NCBI GenBank assembly: GCA_030655355.1
Contig: JAURVS010000028.1
Location: 1-34,438 of the forward strand
Source of the DNA: Sphingopyxis sp.
GTDB lineage: Bacteria > Pseudomonadota > Alphaproteobacteria > Sphingomonadales > Sphingomonadaceae
Reading direction: 5' to 3'
Length of the DNA stretch: 34,438 nucleotides
Positions within the stretch are counted from its first letter, which is position 1, and each line of letters begins with the position of its first letter. The translations under genes and the position numbers were made by a program. Positions 17,824 through 25,056 of the stretch are shown here, one piece after another. Below the pieces are notes generated by a model. That model searched no databases. It worked only from the letters and a program-made list of their open reading frames with translations, and was not told the origin of the DNA.

Positions 17824-19293
17824 ATGCTCTCGCAGGATTACCGAATGCTTTTCACCCCGACGCTCAGCGCCGACCGCGACCTTGTTACTGCATCTGACTA
17901 TATTGCCTGGATGAAGGCGGCGCGCGAACATGACCGGAAATCGGGGCTGCAGACGTGGCGGGACGCCGATGAAAGCAAGCATTTCGATTATAAGGCGATC
18001 CGCGCGCGCCTCGAAAAATTGCGCAAGCTGTCGGCGGCGGGGGACGTCAAGGGGCTGCTGTTCGTCCTCAATGAGGGCATCCACGGCAATATCGACGGCA
18101 TGGGGCATGAGCGGCTCTATCAAAAGGCGCGCTTTGGCACGAAGACGCTGATCGAGGATTATGTCGCTGAAGTCGTCGCCTCGCTCGACAAGATCGCGGC
18201 CGCGCGCAGCATCGGGCGTGACGAGAAGCGCGATTTCTTCCGCCGTGCCCAGCATTGCTATGGTCGGTCGGCGCTGCTCCTCTCGGGTTCAGGCAGCTTC
18301 CTGTTTTTCCATATTGGCGTCGTGAAGGCTTTGTGGTCCGAAGGCGTTCTGCCCGCGATCATGTCGGGCGCGAGCGGCGGGTCGATCGTTGCTGCTGTCG
18401 TCTGCACCCGCAAGAATAGCGACATCGGCGCGTTTCTCGAAAGCGGCCGCTTGGCGAACCCCCGCCGCAACCCCGATCAAAAACGTCTGGCGCCCGACGA
18501 TGTGCGCGACAGGCTCGCCGACCTGATCCCCGACCTGACCTTTCAGGAGGCTTATGAGATCAGCGGCCGTCATCTCAACGTCTCGGTCGCGCCCGCCGAA
18601 AAGCACCAGAACGGCCGCCTGCTCAACGCGATTACGGCACCGAATGTGCTGATCCGCGAAGCGGTGCTTGCGTCATGCGCGGTCCCCGGCGTTTTTCCGC
18701 CGGTGATGCTGATGGCGCGCGACGATGCGGGCAATCGCGTGCCGTATCAGCCCGATCGGCGCTGGGTCGACGGATCGGTGACGCACGATATCCCGACCAA
18801 GCGGCTAGAGCGGCTTTACGGAGTCAATCATCATATCGTGAGTCAGGCGAACCCGATCGCGCTGCCTTTCGCAACCGACACGCGCAAACAAATGGCCCCG
18901 ATCGAGGCGATCCAGCATGCGTCGATGGCGACGTTCAAGGCGTGGCTCAACGCAAATATGGTGATTTTCCAAAAGCCGCTGGGCCTGATCCCACCGCTCA
19001 ACAGCCTCGCGAATATGGCGCGATCGGTGATCAATCAGGAATATACCGGCGACATCAACATCATCCGCCCGCCGAAGTTCTGGTCGCCTACGAAGATTTT
19101 GAGCGATCTGGGGCAGGAGGATATCGACGACCTGATCGACACAGGGATGCGCACCGCCTGGCCCAAGGTCGAGATGGTCCGCACCCAGACGGCGATCAGC
19201 CGCGCGCTCGAAGCGATTCTCGCGAAGATCGACAAGACAGGTGACGATGGCCCCGGCCATCGCAGCGCAGCGCTCCAGAAAGCGGTGCGATAA
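17824..19293 (+). CDS. Patatin-like phospholipase / triacylglycerol lipase with DUF3336 domain
   Basis: A 489-residue protein combining an N-terminal DUF3336 region (about residues 15-140) with a patatin domain, the architecture of the yeast lipid-droplet lipases Tgl3/4/5. The catalytic dyad is visible: the nucleophile serine in SGASGGS (Ser184) and the aspartate in WVDGSVTHDIP (Asp316). The glycine-rich oxyanion loop is LLSGSGSFLFFHIGVVKAL (from about residue 154). It would hydrolyse acyl esters of stored triacylglycerol or phospholipid. It begins 3 bases after the WS/DGAT gene and ends 1 base before a monoacylglycerol-lipase-like gene, so synthesis and breakdown of neutral lipid appear to be co-transcribed. 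A second ATG at 17845 is a possible start. Confidence 0.9.
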   Translation: MLSQDYRMLFTPTLSADRDLVTASDYIAWMKAAREHDRKSGLQTWRDADESKHFDYKAIRARLEKLRKLSAAGDVKGLLFVLNEGIHGNIDGMGHERLYQKARFGTKTLIEDYVAEVVASLDKIAAARSIGRDEKRDFFRRAQHCYGRSALLLSGSGSFLFFHIGVVKALWSEGVLPAIMSGASGGSIVAAVVCTRKNSDIGAFLESGRLANPRRNPDQKRLAPDDVRDRLADLIPDLTFQEAYEISGRHLNVSVAPAEKHQNGRLLNAITAPNVLIREAVLASCAVPGVFPPVMLMARDDAGNRVPYQPDRRWVDGSVTHDIPTKRLERLYGVNHHIVSQANPIALPFATDTRKQMAPIEAIQHASMATFKAWLNANMVIFQKPLGLIPPLNSLANMARSVINQEYTGDINIIRPPKFWSPTKILSDLGQEDIDDLIDTGMRTAWPKVEMVRTQTAISRALEAILAKIDKTGDDGPGHRSAALQKAVR

Positions 19294-19294
19294 T

Positions 19295-20140
19295 ATGGCA
19301 GTGGTGATCTTGCCGGCCGGGTCGGCGGGGGCAGGGGCCAAGCTGCATGTCACCCATTGGCTGCCCGAAGGCCGTCCGCGCGCGATCATCCTGCTCGCGC
19401 ATGGCTATGCCGAACATGCGGGGCGCTATGCCTATGTCGCAAAGCGGCTGACCGACGCGGGTTACGCTGTCTATGCCGTCGACCATTGGGGGCACGGCAA
19501 TTCGGACGGCGAGGGCGGTTTCGTACCGCGTTTTTCGGCGTTTCTGGATGGCATGGCCGAGCTGTTGACCTTGGTCGAGATCAACCATGCCGACACGCCG
19601 CGGCTGCTGCTCGGGCACAGCATGGGCGGACTGATCGCGACCTTGTTCCTGATCGAGCGTCAAAACGCCTTTGTCGCCGCCGCGCTGTCGGGGCCCGCGA
19701 TCCTGCCCGCCGAGCCGCCGTCGCGCTTCACGGTCTGGATCAGCCGCTTTCTGTCGCGCTTCTTTCCGCGTCTCGGCGTGCTGTCGCTCGATTCGAATGG
19801 CGTCAGCCGCGATGCGCAGGTTGTCGCGGACTATCAGGGCGATCCCCTGGTCTATGGCGGCAAGATCGGTGCGCGACTGGGCAAGGAATTCATGGACGCA
19901 ATGGCGGTCGCGCAGGCCGACGCGCCCAAGATCGATCTGCCGATCCTGATCCAGCATGGTGAGGCCGATCGGCTGACCGCCCCCGCGGGATCGCGCTATC
20001 TGTTCGACAATGTGGCGTCGAAGGACAAGGCGCTCAAAATCTATCCGGGGCTTTTCCACGAAATCTATAACGAGCCCGAGCGCGATGCGGTGCTTGATGA
20101 TCTGGTCGGCTGGTTTGATGCGCATGTCGCGCGAAATTAG
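19295..20140 (+). CDS. Alpha/beta hydrolase, monoacylglycerol lipase-like (lysophospholipase)
   Basis: A 281-residue serine hydrolase of the Hydrolase_4 type seen in monoacylglycerol lipases. AIILLAHGYAEHAGRYAYVA near residue 30 is the HG(x)xEH oxyanion region. GHSMGG holds the nucleophile (Ser109), HGEADRLTAPAGS near residue 223 should carry the acid, and the histidine is in PGLFHEIYNE near residue 252. No signal peptide is seen, so it should be cytosolic. The ATG at 19295 lies one base after the patatin stop. An upstream GTG at 19241 would add 18 residues within the patatin gene and is less likely. It would complete triacylglycerol mobilisation by releasing the last fatty acid from glycerol. 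Confidence 0.88.
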   Translation: MAVVILPAGSAGAGAKLHVTHWLPEGRPRAIILLAHGYAEHAGRYAYVAKRLTDAGYAVYAVDHWGHGNSDGEGGFVPRFSAFLDGMAELLTLVEINHADTPRLLLGHSMGGLIATLFLIERQNAFVAAALSGPAILPAEPPSRFTVWISRFLSRFFPRLGVLSLDSNGVSRDAQVVADYQGDPLVYGGKIGARLGKEFMDAMAVAQADAPKIDLPILIQHGEADRLTAPAGSRYLFDNVASKDKALKIYPGLFHEIYNEPERDAVLDDLVGWFDAHVARN

Positions 20141-20144
20141 AAAC

Positions 20145-20226
20145 CCGTTCGCATCGAGCGCAGTCGAGATGCCCCTCGGCCTTGCGCTATCCCGATGGGT
20201 GTCTCGACTGCGCTCGACACGAACGG
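20145..20226. repeat. REP-like imperfect palindromic element
   Basis: Two arms of about 34 bases (20145-20178 and the reverse complement of 20193-20226) match at about 29 positions. The core TCGAGCGCAGTCGAGA is identical in both arms. Several of the mismatches are paired changes that keep symmetry between the arms. Elements with this core are, from memory, common between genes in Sphingopyxis and relatives. It sits between two hydrolase genes and could terminate or stabilise the upstream operon transcript as a hairpin. No other copy was noticed in the window. Confidence 0.75.
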
Positions 20227-20248
20227 ATTAAAGGACGGTTCAAGAGAC

Positions 20249-21181
20249 ATGCGTATTCTCCTCATCCTCCTCTTCGCGCCGCTGATCGCGCTGACTTTGA
20301 TGTATTTTGTCTTTCCCGGCCGCCTTGTGGCGCTGGGGCGCGTGCTGCTCCGCCGCCGCGGCCGGACCGTGCAGAAAAGCGTTGTCGTCGATGGCCGCAC
20401 CTGGCCTTATCTGGAAGGCGGCGATCCCTCGAAACCCTTGCTCCTGCTTGTCCATGGCTTTGCCGGCGACAAGGATAACTGGTCGATGATCGCGCCCTAT
20501 CTTACGCGCGACTATCATATCATCGCGCCCGACTTACCGGGATTTGGTGAGAATGAACGGAATCCCGATCTGGCCTATGATCTGCAGGCGCAGACGGCGC
20601 GGTTGAAGGCATTTGCCGATACACTCGGCCTGCAGCGTCCGCATGTCGCGGGCAACAGCATGGGCGGCTGGATCGCGCTTCGCTACGCGATCGACTATCC
20701 CGCTTCGCTCGCCAGCCTGATCCTGCTCGACAACGCGGGCGTCAACGGCGCGAACGAGAGCGATCTTCAGAAGCAAGCGGCGAACGAGGATTATAACCCG
20801 CTGGTGATCGCCAGTCTGGAGGATGCCGATCGGCTGGTTGCGATGGTGGTGCATAAGCCGCCCTACCTGCCCGCGCGGCTGAAGCCGGTATTCTATGCCG
20901 ACGCGCTCAAATATCGCGATCAGCTGGACAGCATTTTCTGGACGATCGCGACCGAGGGCCGCGACCATCCGCTCAACGACCGGCTCGGCGAAGTGAAGGT
21001 GCCGACGTTGATCATCTGGGGTCGCCACGACCGACTGCTCGATGTGAGCTGCGTTCCAGTGCTCGAGGCGGGCATAGCCGGGAGCATATCGCATATCTTC
21101 GAGCATGTCGGGCATGTGCCCATGATCGAGGATCCGAAAGCGACCGCGACAGTGATGAAGGGCTTTCTTGCCAAGCATTGA
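20249..21181 (+). CDS. Alpha/beta fold hydrolase with N-terminal membrane anchor
   Basis: A 310-residue serine hydrolase. The first 25 residues are one hydrophobic segment (ILLILLFAPLIALTLMYFVF) that is probably a membrane anchor. LLLVHGFAGDKDNW near residue 69 is the oxyanion region, GNSMGG contains the nucleophile (Ser137), WGRHDRLLD near residue 258 the likely acid, and HVGHVPMIEDP the histidine near residue 288. This layout resembles bacterial Lip3-type lipases and ABHD6. The ATG at 20249 is preferred. An in-frame GTG at 20195 would start inside the palindromic repeat and gives a non-family N terminus. The gene lies between the lipid operon and gpsA, so a lipid ester substrate is likely but unproven. 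Confidence 0.87.
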   Translation: MRILLILLFAPLIALTLMYFVFPGRLVALGRVLLRRRGRTVQKSVVVDGRTWPYLEGGDPSKPLLLLVHGFAGDKDNWSMIAPYLTRDYHIIAPDLPGFGENERNPDLAYDLQAQTARLKAFADTLGLQRPHVAGNSMGGWIALRYAIDYPASLASLILLDNAGVNGANESDLQKQAANEDYNPLVIASLEDADRLVAMVVHKPPYLPARLKPVFYADALKYRDQLDSIFWTIATEGRDHPLNDRLGEVKVPTLIIWGRHDRLLDVSCVPVLEAGIAGSISHIFEHVGHVPMIEDPKATATVMKGFLAKH

Positions 21182-21220
21182 TTACCGCGCCACTCTCCAC
21201 CGAAACAAGGGGAGAGAGAC

Positions 21221-22222
21221 ATGCGGTTGAAGGTCGGCCTGCTCGGTGGGGGCAGCTGGGGCACGACGGTGGCATCGGTGGTGTCGCGCAATGCGCCGAT
21301 CACGCTCTGGGCGCGTGATGCCGAGACGGTCGATGGCATCAACGCCGATAATGAGAACCGCAAATATCTGCCCGGGATCAAGCTGCCGACATCGCTGCGC
21401 GCCACTGCCGATCTGGCCGAGGTCGTTGCGAGCGCCGATGTGCTTGTCATGGGGGTGCCTTCGCACAGCTTTCGCGCCGTGCTCGAAGAGGCGCGCAATC
21501 ATCTCCGGCCGTGGGTTCCGGTCATCAGCCTGACCAAGGGGCTTGAGCTCGCATCGGGCAAACGGATGACCGAGTTGATCGAGGAAGTGCTGCCCGGCCA
21601 TCCGGTTGGCGTGCTGACCGGTCCCAATCTCGCGCGCGAGATCATGACGGGCCAAGCGGCGGCGAGCGTGTTGTCGATGGAGGACGAGATTGTCGTTCGC
21701 GCGCTTCAGCCGGTGTTCCATTCGGGGCTGTTCCGCGTTTACACCAACACCGATCTGCTCGGATGCGAACTGGGCGGCGTGCTCAAGAATATCATCGCGA
21801 TCGCGGTCGGCATGGGCGACGGGCTGGGGGCGGGAGACAATACGCGATCGGCATTGATGACGCGCGGGCTGTCGGAGATCACCCGGCTTGGCGTCGCGAT
21901 GGGCGGCCGGGCGGAAACCTTCGCCGGATTGACCGGCATGGGCGATCTGATCGCCACCTGCACTAGCCCCTTGTCGCGCAACCGCCATGTCGGGGTCGAA
22001 CTCGGCAAAGGGCGGCCGATCGACGAGATCATCGCGGGGATGAACATGGTCGCCGAGGGAGTGAAGAGCGCGCCGACCGTGATCGCGCTCGCCGAACGCT
22101 ATGGTCTCGACATGCCGATTGCGCGCGACGTGTTCGATGTAACGCAGGGAAAACGCAGCGCACAGGACGTGTTTCGCGGTCTGCTGCGCTCGGCAGTCGG
22201 CGACGAAGCGCACCCCGGTTGA
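21221..22222 (+). CDS. gpsA: Glycerol-3-phosphate dehydrogenase [NAD(P)+] GpsA
   Basis: A 333-residue cytosolic enzyme that reduces DHAP to sn-glycerol-3-phosphate, the backbone for glycerolipids. VGLLGGGSWGTTVASVV at the N terminus is the nucleotide-binding fold. GVPSHSFR near residue 84, TGPNLAREI near 133, and the catalytic lysine region CELGGVLKNIIAIAVGMGDG near residue 182 are all diagnostic. The length equals the E. coli enzyme (339) closely. A GGGGAGAGAGAC stretch just upstream of the ATG serves as ribosome site. It supplies the substrate for PlsB encoded 5 kb upstream and works opposite to GlpD, which is encoded in the same window. Confidence 0.96.
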   Translation: MRLKVGLLGGGSWGTTVASVVSRNAPITLWARDAETVDGINADNENRKYLPGIKLPTSLRATADLAEVVASADVLVMGVPSHSFRAVLEEARNHLRPWVPVISLTKGLELASGKRMTELIEEVLPGHPVGVLTGPNLAREIMTGQAAASVLSMEDEIVVRALQPVFHSGLFRVYTNTDLLGCELGGVLKNIIAIAVGMGDGLGAGDNTRSALMTRGLSEITRLGVAMGGRAETFAGLTGMGDLIATCTSPLSRNRHVGVELGKGRPIDEIIAGMNMVAEGVKSAPTVIALAERYGLDMPIARDVFDVTQGKRSAQDVFRGLLRSAVGDEAHPG

Positions 22223-22335
22223 GCGATTCCGCCGCGACCTGTGCAATTTCGGCGATTAGCGGGGAAGAAATCGGTGATCTGCTTCGTTGACTCCCCTGAC
22301 CGCTCCTCAACGAGCGGACAATCAGGAGATGGACG

Positions 22336-22671
22336 ATGAAAAAGTGGACCACCCTAGCGATATGTCTGGCTCTCCCTGCCAGTGTTTCAGCCGCCGTTCC
22401 CTATGGCTCGCAGCCGCCGGGGTTCGAGGCGCCGCACATCCGCACCGCGCCGATCGCGGGCGTCGTGAACCAGCAATGGTATAATTACAAAGCCGATATT
22501 CTGGAAGCCGAGAAGGAGTTGACGAGCGACCTTCGTCATTCGACCGACCGCGAAGACCGTTGGGACGCTTGGGACGAATGGGAGACCGAGGTGGTCGACG
22601 CCGACAAGGATTATGTGAAGGAAATGCGCAAGAAGGGCTATCGCAGCGGCCGCGTGACGGTCGGAGGTTAA
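22336..22671 (+). CDS. Small secreted hypothetical protein
   Basis: A 111-residue protein I do not recognise. The first 20 residues (MKKWTTLAICLALPASVSAA) are a clear Sec signal peptide with an ASA-like cleavage site, so it should be periplasmic or exported. The mature part is rich in charged residues (DREDRWDAWDEWETE, DADKDYVKEMRKKGYRSGR), without cysteines, and probably alpha-helical. AGGAG at 22324-22328 is a good ribosome site. It stands alone: gpsA ends 113 bases upstream, a small 6-bp hairpin (22300-22317) lies before it, and a rho-independent terminator follows. The real gene status is supported by signal peptide, ribosome site and terminator, not by homology. Confidence 0.75.
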   Translation: MKKWTTLAICLALPASVSAAVPYGSQPPGFEAPHIRTAPIAGVVNQQWYNYKADILEAEKELTSDLRHSTDREDRWDAWDEWETEVVDADKDYVKEMRKKGYRSGRVTVGG

Positions 22672-22710
22672 GCTTTCTAGCGTTCCCCCGGAGCCTTGCT
22701 CTCGGTCGCA

Positions 22711-22752
22711 GGGAAGGGCGAGCGTCATGGGGCGCCCTCCCTTTCTTGTTTT
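22711..22752 (+). terminator. Rho-independent terminator after the small secreted protein gene
   Basis: GGGAAGGGCG (22711-22720) pairs with CGCCCTCCC (22733-22741) with one bulged A and a 12-base loop, followed by TTTCTTGTTTT (22742-22752). The T tract is on the plus strand only, so it serves the gene ending at 22671 and separates it from the convergent TlpA-type gene. Confidence 0.75.
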
Positions 22753-22785
22753 CCCGGTGATCCCGTCCCGCAAGTGGGAGAGGGA

Positions 22786-23415
22786 CTAAGTGCCGCTCTC
22801 CGCCAGCAACGCCTTGGCTTCGGCGCCCTGCCAGTCGATCGCGCCGACAACGCGCCAGATTTCCTTGCCTTCCGCGTCATAATAGATGCTGGTGGGCAGC
22901 GCGCTGTTCGCATCGTCGAGCAGGCCGTGCTGCGGGTCTACGTAGGGTTGCAGCGCCTTCATCCCGGCTTTCTGAAACCAGGGGTCGACGATTTCGGCGC
23001 CCTGCAGGTCCTGTGCGACCGCAATCACCGTCATATTCGCACCATTTTTCGCCGCGAGCGCATCGAGCGTCGGCATTTCGGCGACACACGGCGCGCACCA
23101 AGTCGCCCACAGATTGACGAGCAGCGGCTTCCCGCGAAAAGACGCCAGCGTTACCGGCGCATCGTCGGGACCGCGAAAGGCGACTGTGGGTGCGGCCTTG
23201 CCTTTTTGGCTGCGGTCGAGCTGATGCTGGAAATGGCCGACGCCGCCATCCTTCGCTTGGCCCGGCGAAATATTTGCTTGGCCTTCTGCCGCTTGCCCGC
23301 CCGATTGCTTTTCCCTATCGCAGCCCGCGATTGATCCGGCCAGAAACACGGCGAGGATCGCAAGATACGGGCTTGGAACGCGGCGGATGGCGAATACTCC
23401 GGATAGCAACAGCAT
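22786..23415 (-). CDS. TlpA/ResA-type thioredoxin-fold lipoprotein
   Basis: A 209-residue membrane-anchored periplasmic thiol-disulfide protein. The N terminus is a hydrophobic segment ending in the lipobox SIAGC (Cys32 as lipidated residue). The TlpA-like domain starts near residue 75. It has the redox motif WCAPC (Cys107, Cys110) after LLVNLWATW, and the cis-proline region ALPTSIYYD near residue 176. It probably reduces or oxidises extracytoplasmic protein thiols, for example in cytochrome c maturation, although no ccm genes are nearby. I chose the ATG at 23413-23415. An open frame continues 147 bases further upstream, but it lies opposite the argH coding region and would place 49 odd residues before the signal. 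With this start its 5' end overlaps the divergent argH by 29 bases. Confidence 0.85.
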   Translation of the reverse strand: MLLLSGVFAIRRVPSPYLAILAVFLAGSIAGCDREKQSGGQAAEGQANISPGQAKDGGVGHFQHQLDRSQKGKAAPTVAFRGPDDAPVTLASFRGKPLLVNLWATWCAPCVAEMPTLDALAAKNGANMTVIAVAQDLQGAEIVDPWFQKAGMKALQPYVDPQHGLLDDANSALPTSIYYDAEGKEIWRVVGAIDWQGAEAKALLAESGT

Positions 23416-24790
23416 GTGGGGCGGCCGCTTCGGTGGCGGACCTGCGGCGATCATGCAAGAGATTAACGCCTCCATCCCGGTCGACAAGCGCCTGTGGGAA
23501 GAAGATATCGCCGCCAGCCGCGCGCATGCCGCGATGCTCGGCGCCGCGGGCATCATCGGCACCGACGACGCAGTGGTGATCGACCGCGGGCTCGCGCAGA
23601 TCGCCGAAGAGTTCGCGCGCGACGGTGTTCCGGTCGACCTTGCGCTCGAGGATATTCACATGACGGTCGAGTCGCGGCTGAAGGAACTCGTCGGCGAAGC
23701 CGCGGGCCGCCTTCACACCGCGCGCTCGCGCAACGATCAGGTCGCAACCGATTTCCGCCTGTGGACGCGGACCGCGTGCGAGCGGATCGATGCCGGGCTG
23801 ACGGCAATCCAGACCGCGCTGCTCACGCGCGCTGACGAACATGCGGGCAGCATCATGCCCGGCTTCACGCATCTTCAGGTCGCGCAGCCGGTGACGCTGG
23901 GCCATCATCTTCTCGCTTATGTCGAGATGTTCGGCCGCGACCGCTCGCGCTTTGTCGATGCGCGCCGCCGCCTCAATGAATCGCCGCTCGGCGCCGCGGC
24001 GCTTGCGGGAACCGGCTTTCCCGTCGATCGCCATGCGACCGCCGCCGCGCTCGGATTCGAGCGTCCGATGGCGAACAGCATCGATGCCGTGTCCGACCGC
24101 GACTTCGCGCTCGAATTCTGCGCGTCGGCGTCGATTGCCGCGATCCATTTGTCGCGTCTTGCCGAAGAGATTGTGATCTGGGCCAGCCAGCCTTTCGGGT
24201 TCATCAGCCTGCCTGACGCCTGGTCGACCGGCAGCTCGATCATGCCGCAAAAGCGCAATCCCGATGCCGCCGAGCTGGTGCGCGGGCGCGCGGGGCTTTT
24301 GCTCGGTGCGTTCCAGCGCCTCGCGGTGATCGTGAAGGGCCTTCCGCTCACCTATTCCAAGGATCTGCAGGACGACAAGGAAACCGTGTTTGGTGCGTTC
24401 GATGCGCTCGCGCTGTCGCTCGCGGCGATGACCGGGATGGTCGAGACGCTGACGTTCCGCACCGACCGGATGCGCGCACTTGCAGCATCGGGCTATTCGA
24501 CCGCGACCGATCTGGCCGACTGGCTGGTTCGCGAGGCGGGGCTGCCGTTCCGCGACGCGCATCATGTTGTCGGATCATGCGTCAAGCGCGCCGAAGAACT
24601 GGGCGTCGAACTGTCGGCGCTGCCCGCGGCGGACGCTGCGGCGATCCACGCGGCGGTCACTCCCGAGGTGTTGGCGGCGCTTACCGTCGAAGCTTCGGTG
24701 GCAAGTCGCACCAGCTATGGCGGCACCGCGCCCGAACGGGTAAGGCAATCGATAGCCGCGGCACGCGCCGCGCTGGAAGGAACGATTTGA
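23387..24790 (+). CDS. argH: Argininosuccinate lyase
   Basis: A 467-residue enzyme of the fumarase/aspartase superfamily that splits argininosuccinate to arginine and fumarate, the last step of arginine synthesis. [20 protein letters not shown] at residues 10-29, [13 protein letters not shown] near residue 108 and the signature [15 protein letters not shown] (Ser283/Ser284 region) are all present. The length matches the family (about 460). The start at 23387 fits the usual short tail before MWGGRF. A second ATG at 23414 is exactly that methionine. It is divergent from the thioredoxin lipoprotein gene and overlaps the next gene by one base (TGATG). Confidence 0.96.
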   Translation: MANTPDSNSMWGGRFGGGPAAIMQEINASIPVDKRLWEEDIAASRAHAAMLGAAGIIGTDDAVVIDRGLAQIAEEFARDGVPVDLALEDIHMTVESRLKELVGEAAGRLHTARSRNDQVATDFRLWTRTACERIDAGLTAIQTALLTRADEHAGSIMPGFTHLQVAQPVTLGHHLLAYVEMFGRDRSRFVDARRRLNESPLGAAALAGTGFPVDRHATAAALGFERPMANSIDAVSDRDFALEFCASASIAAIHLSRLAEEIVIWASQPFGFISLPDAWSTGSSIMPQKRNPDAAELVRGRAGLLLGAFQRLAVIVKGLPLTYSKDLQDDKETVFGAFDALALSLAAMTGMVETLTFRTDRMRALAASGYSTATDLADWLVREAGLPFRDAHHVVGSCVKRAEELGVELSALPAADAAAIHAAVTPEVLAALTVEASVASRTSYGGTAPERVRQSIAAARAALEGTI

Positions 24791-25041
24791 TGGCGACGAA
24801 GCGCCTCATCATAACGACGCTCGCTGCAACCGCGCTGCTTGGCGCGTGCGGTGGCAAGGAAGATCTGAAACCCGTTGCAGGCCAGCCTGCACCGGTGGTT
24901 CCCGTCGGCGCCACTCGCGCCCCGACCACGGAGGAGCTTACGACGCCTGACGCGCAGGCCCGGCCAGCGCGCAGCGACGAACTTCTCAAACGGTCCGAAC
25001 AACGCGAACCCGACGATTTTGATTTGCCGCCTCCGGGCTGA
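24790..25041 (+). CDS. Small lipoprotein between argH and lysA (LptM/YifL-like position)
   Basis: An 83-residue protein. Residues 1-20 are a lipoprotein signal ([20 protein letters not shown]) with lipobox LGAC. The start of the mature part, CGGKEDLKP, resembles the CGxKGPLxxP beginning of LptM (YifL), the small outer membrane lipoprotein that helps assemble the LPS translocon. The rest is proline-rich, disordered and acidic at the end (DDFDLPPPG). It overlaps argH by one base and lysA follows after 15 bases. A small lipoprotein just upstream of lysA is also seen, from memory, in gammaproteobacteria, which supports the LptM link. Homology is not proven, because the GPL core is replaced by EDL. 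Confidence 0.72.
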   Translation: MATKRLIITTLAATALLGACGGKEDLKPVAGQPAPVVPVGATRAPTTEELTTPDAQARPARSDELLKRSEQREPDDFDLPPPG

Positions 25042-25056
25042 GCTTAGGACTTTCCA

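Noticed and set aside
13143-18255. Very long antisense open frames (for example about 596 codons at 13143-14933 and 686 codons at 16195-18255, minus strand)
   Set aside because: They lie opposite clear family members (HAD-PlsC fusion, PlsB, WS/DGAT, patatin) and are Arg/Asp/His-rich. This is expected from the reverse complement of high-GC codons. No motif or ribosome site supports them.
20195-20248. Extended N terminus of the second alpha/beta hydrolase
   Set aside because: It would be encoded by the right arm of the palindromic repeat. The ATG at 20249 begins directly with the membrane anchor.
23416-23562. Longer N terminus for the TlpA-type lipoprotein
   Set aside because: It would add 49 residues before the lipoprotein signal, all antisense to argH.
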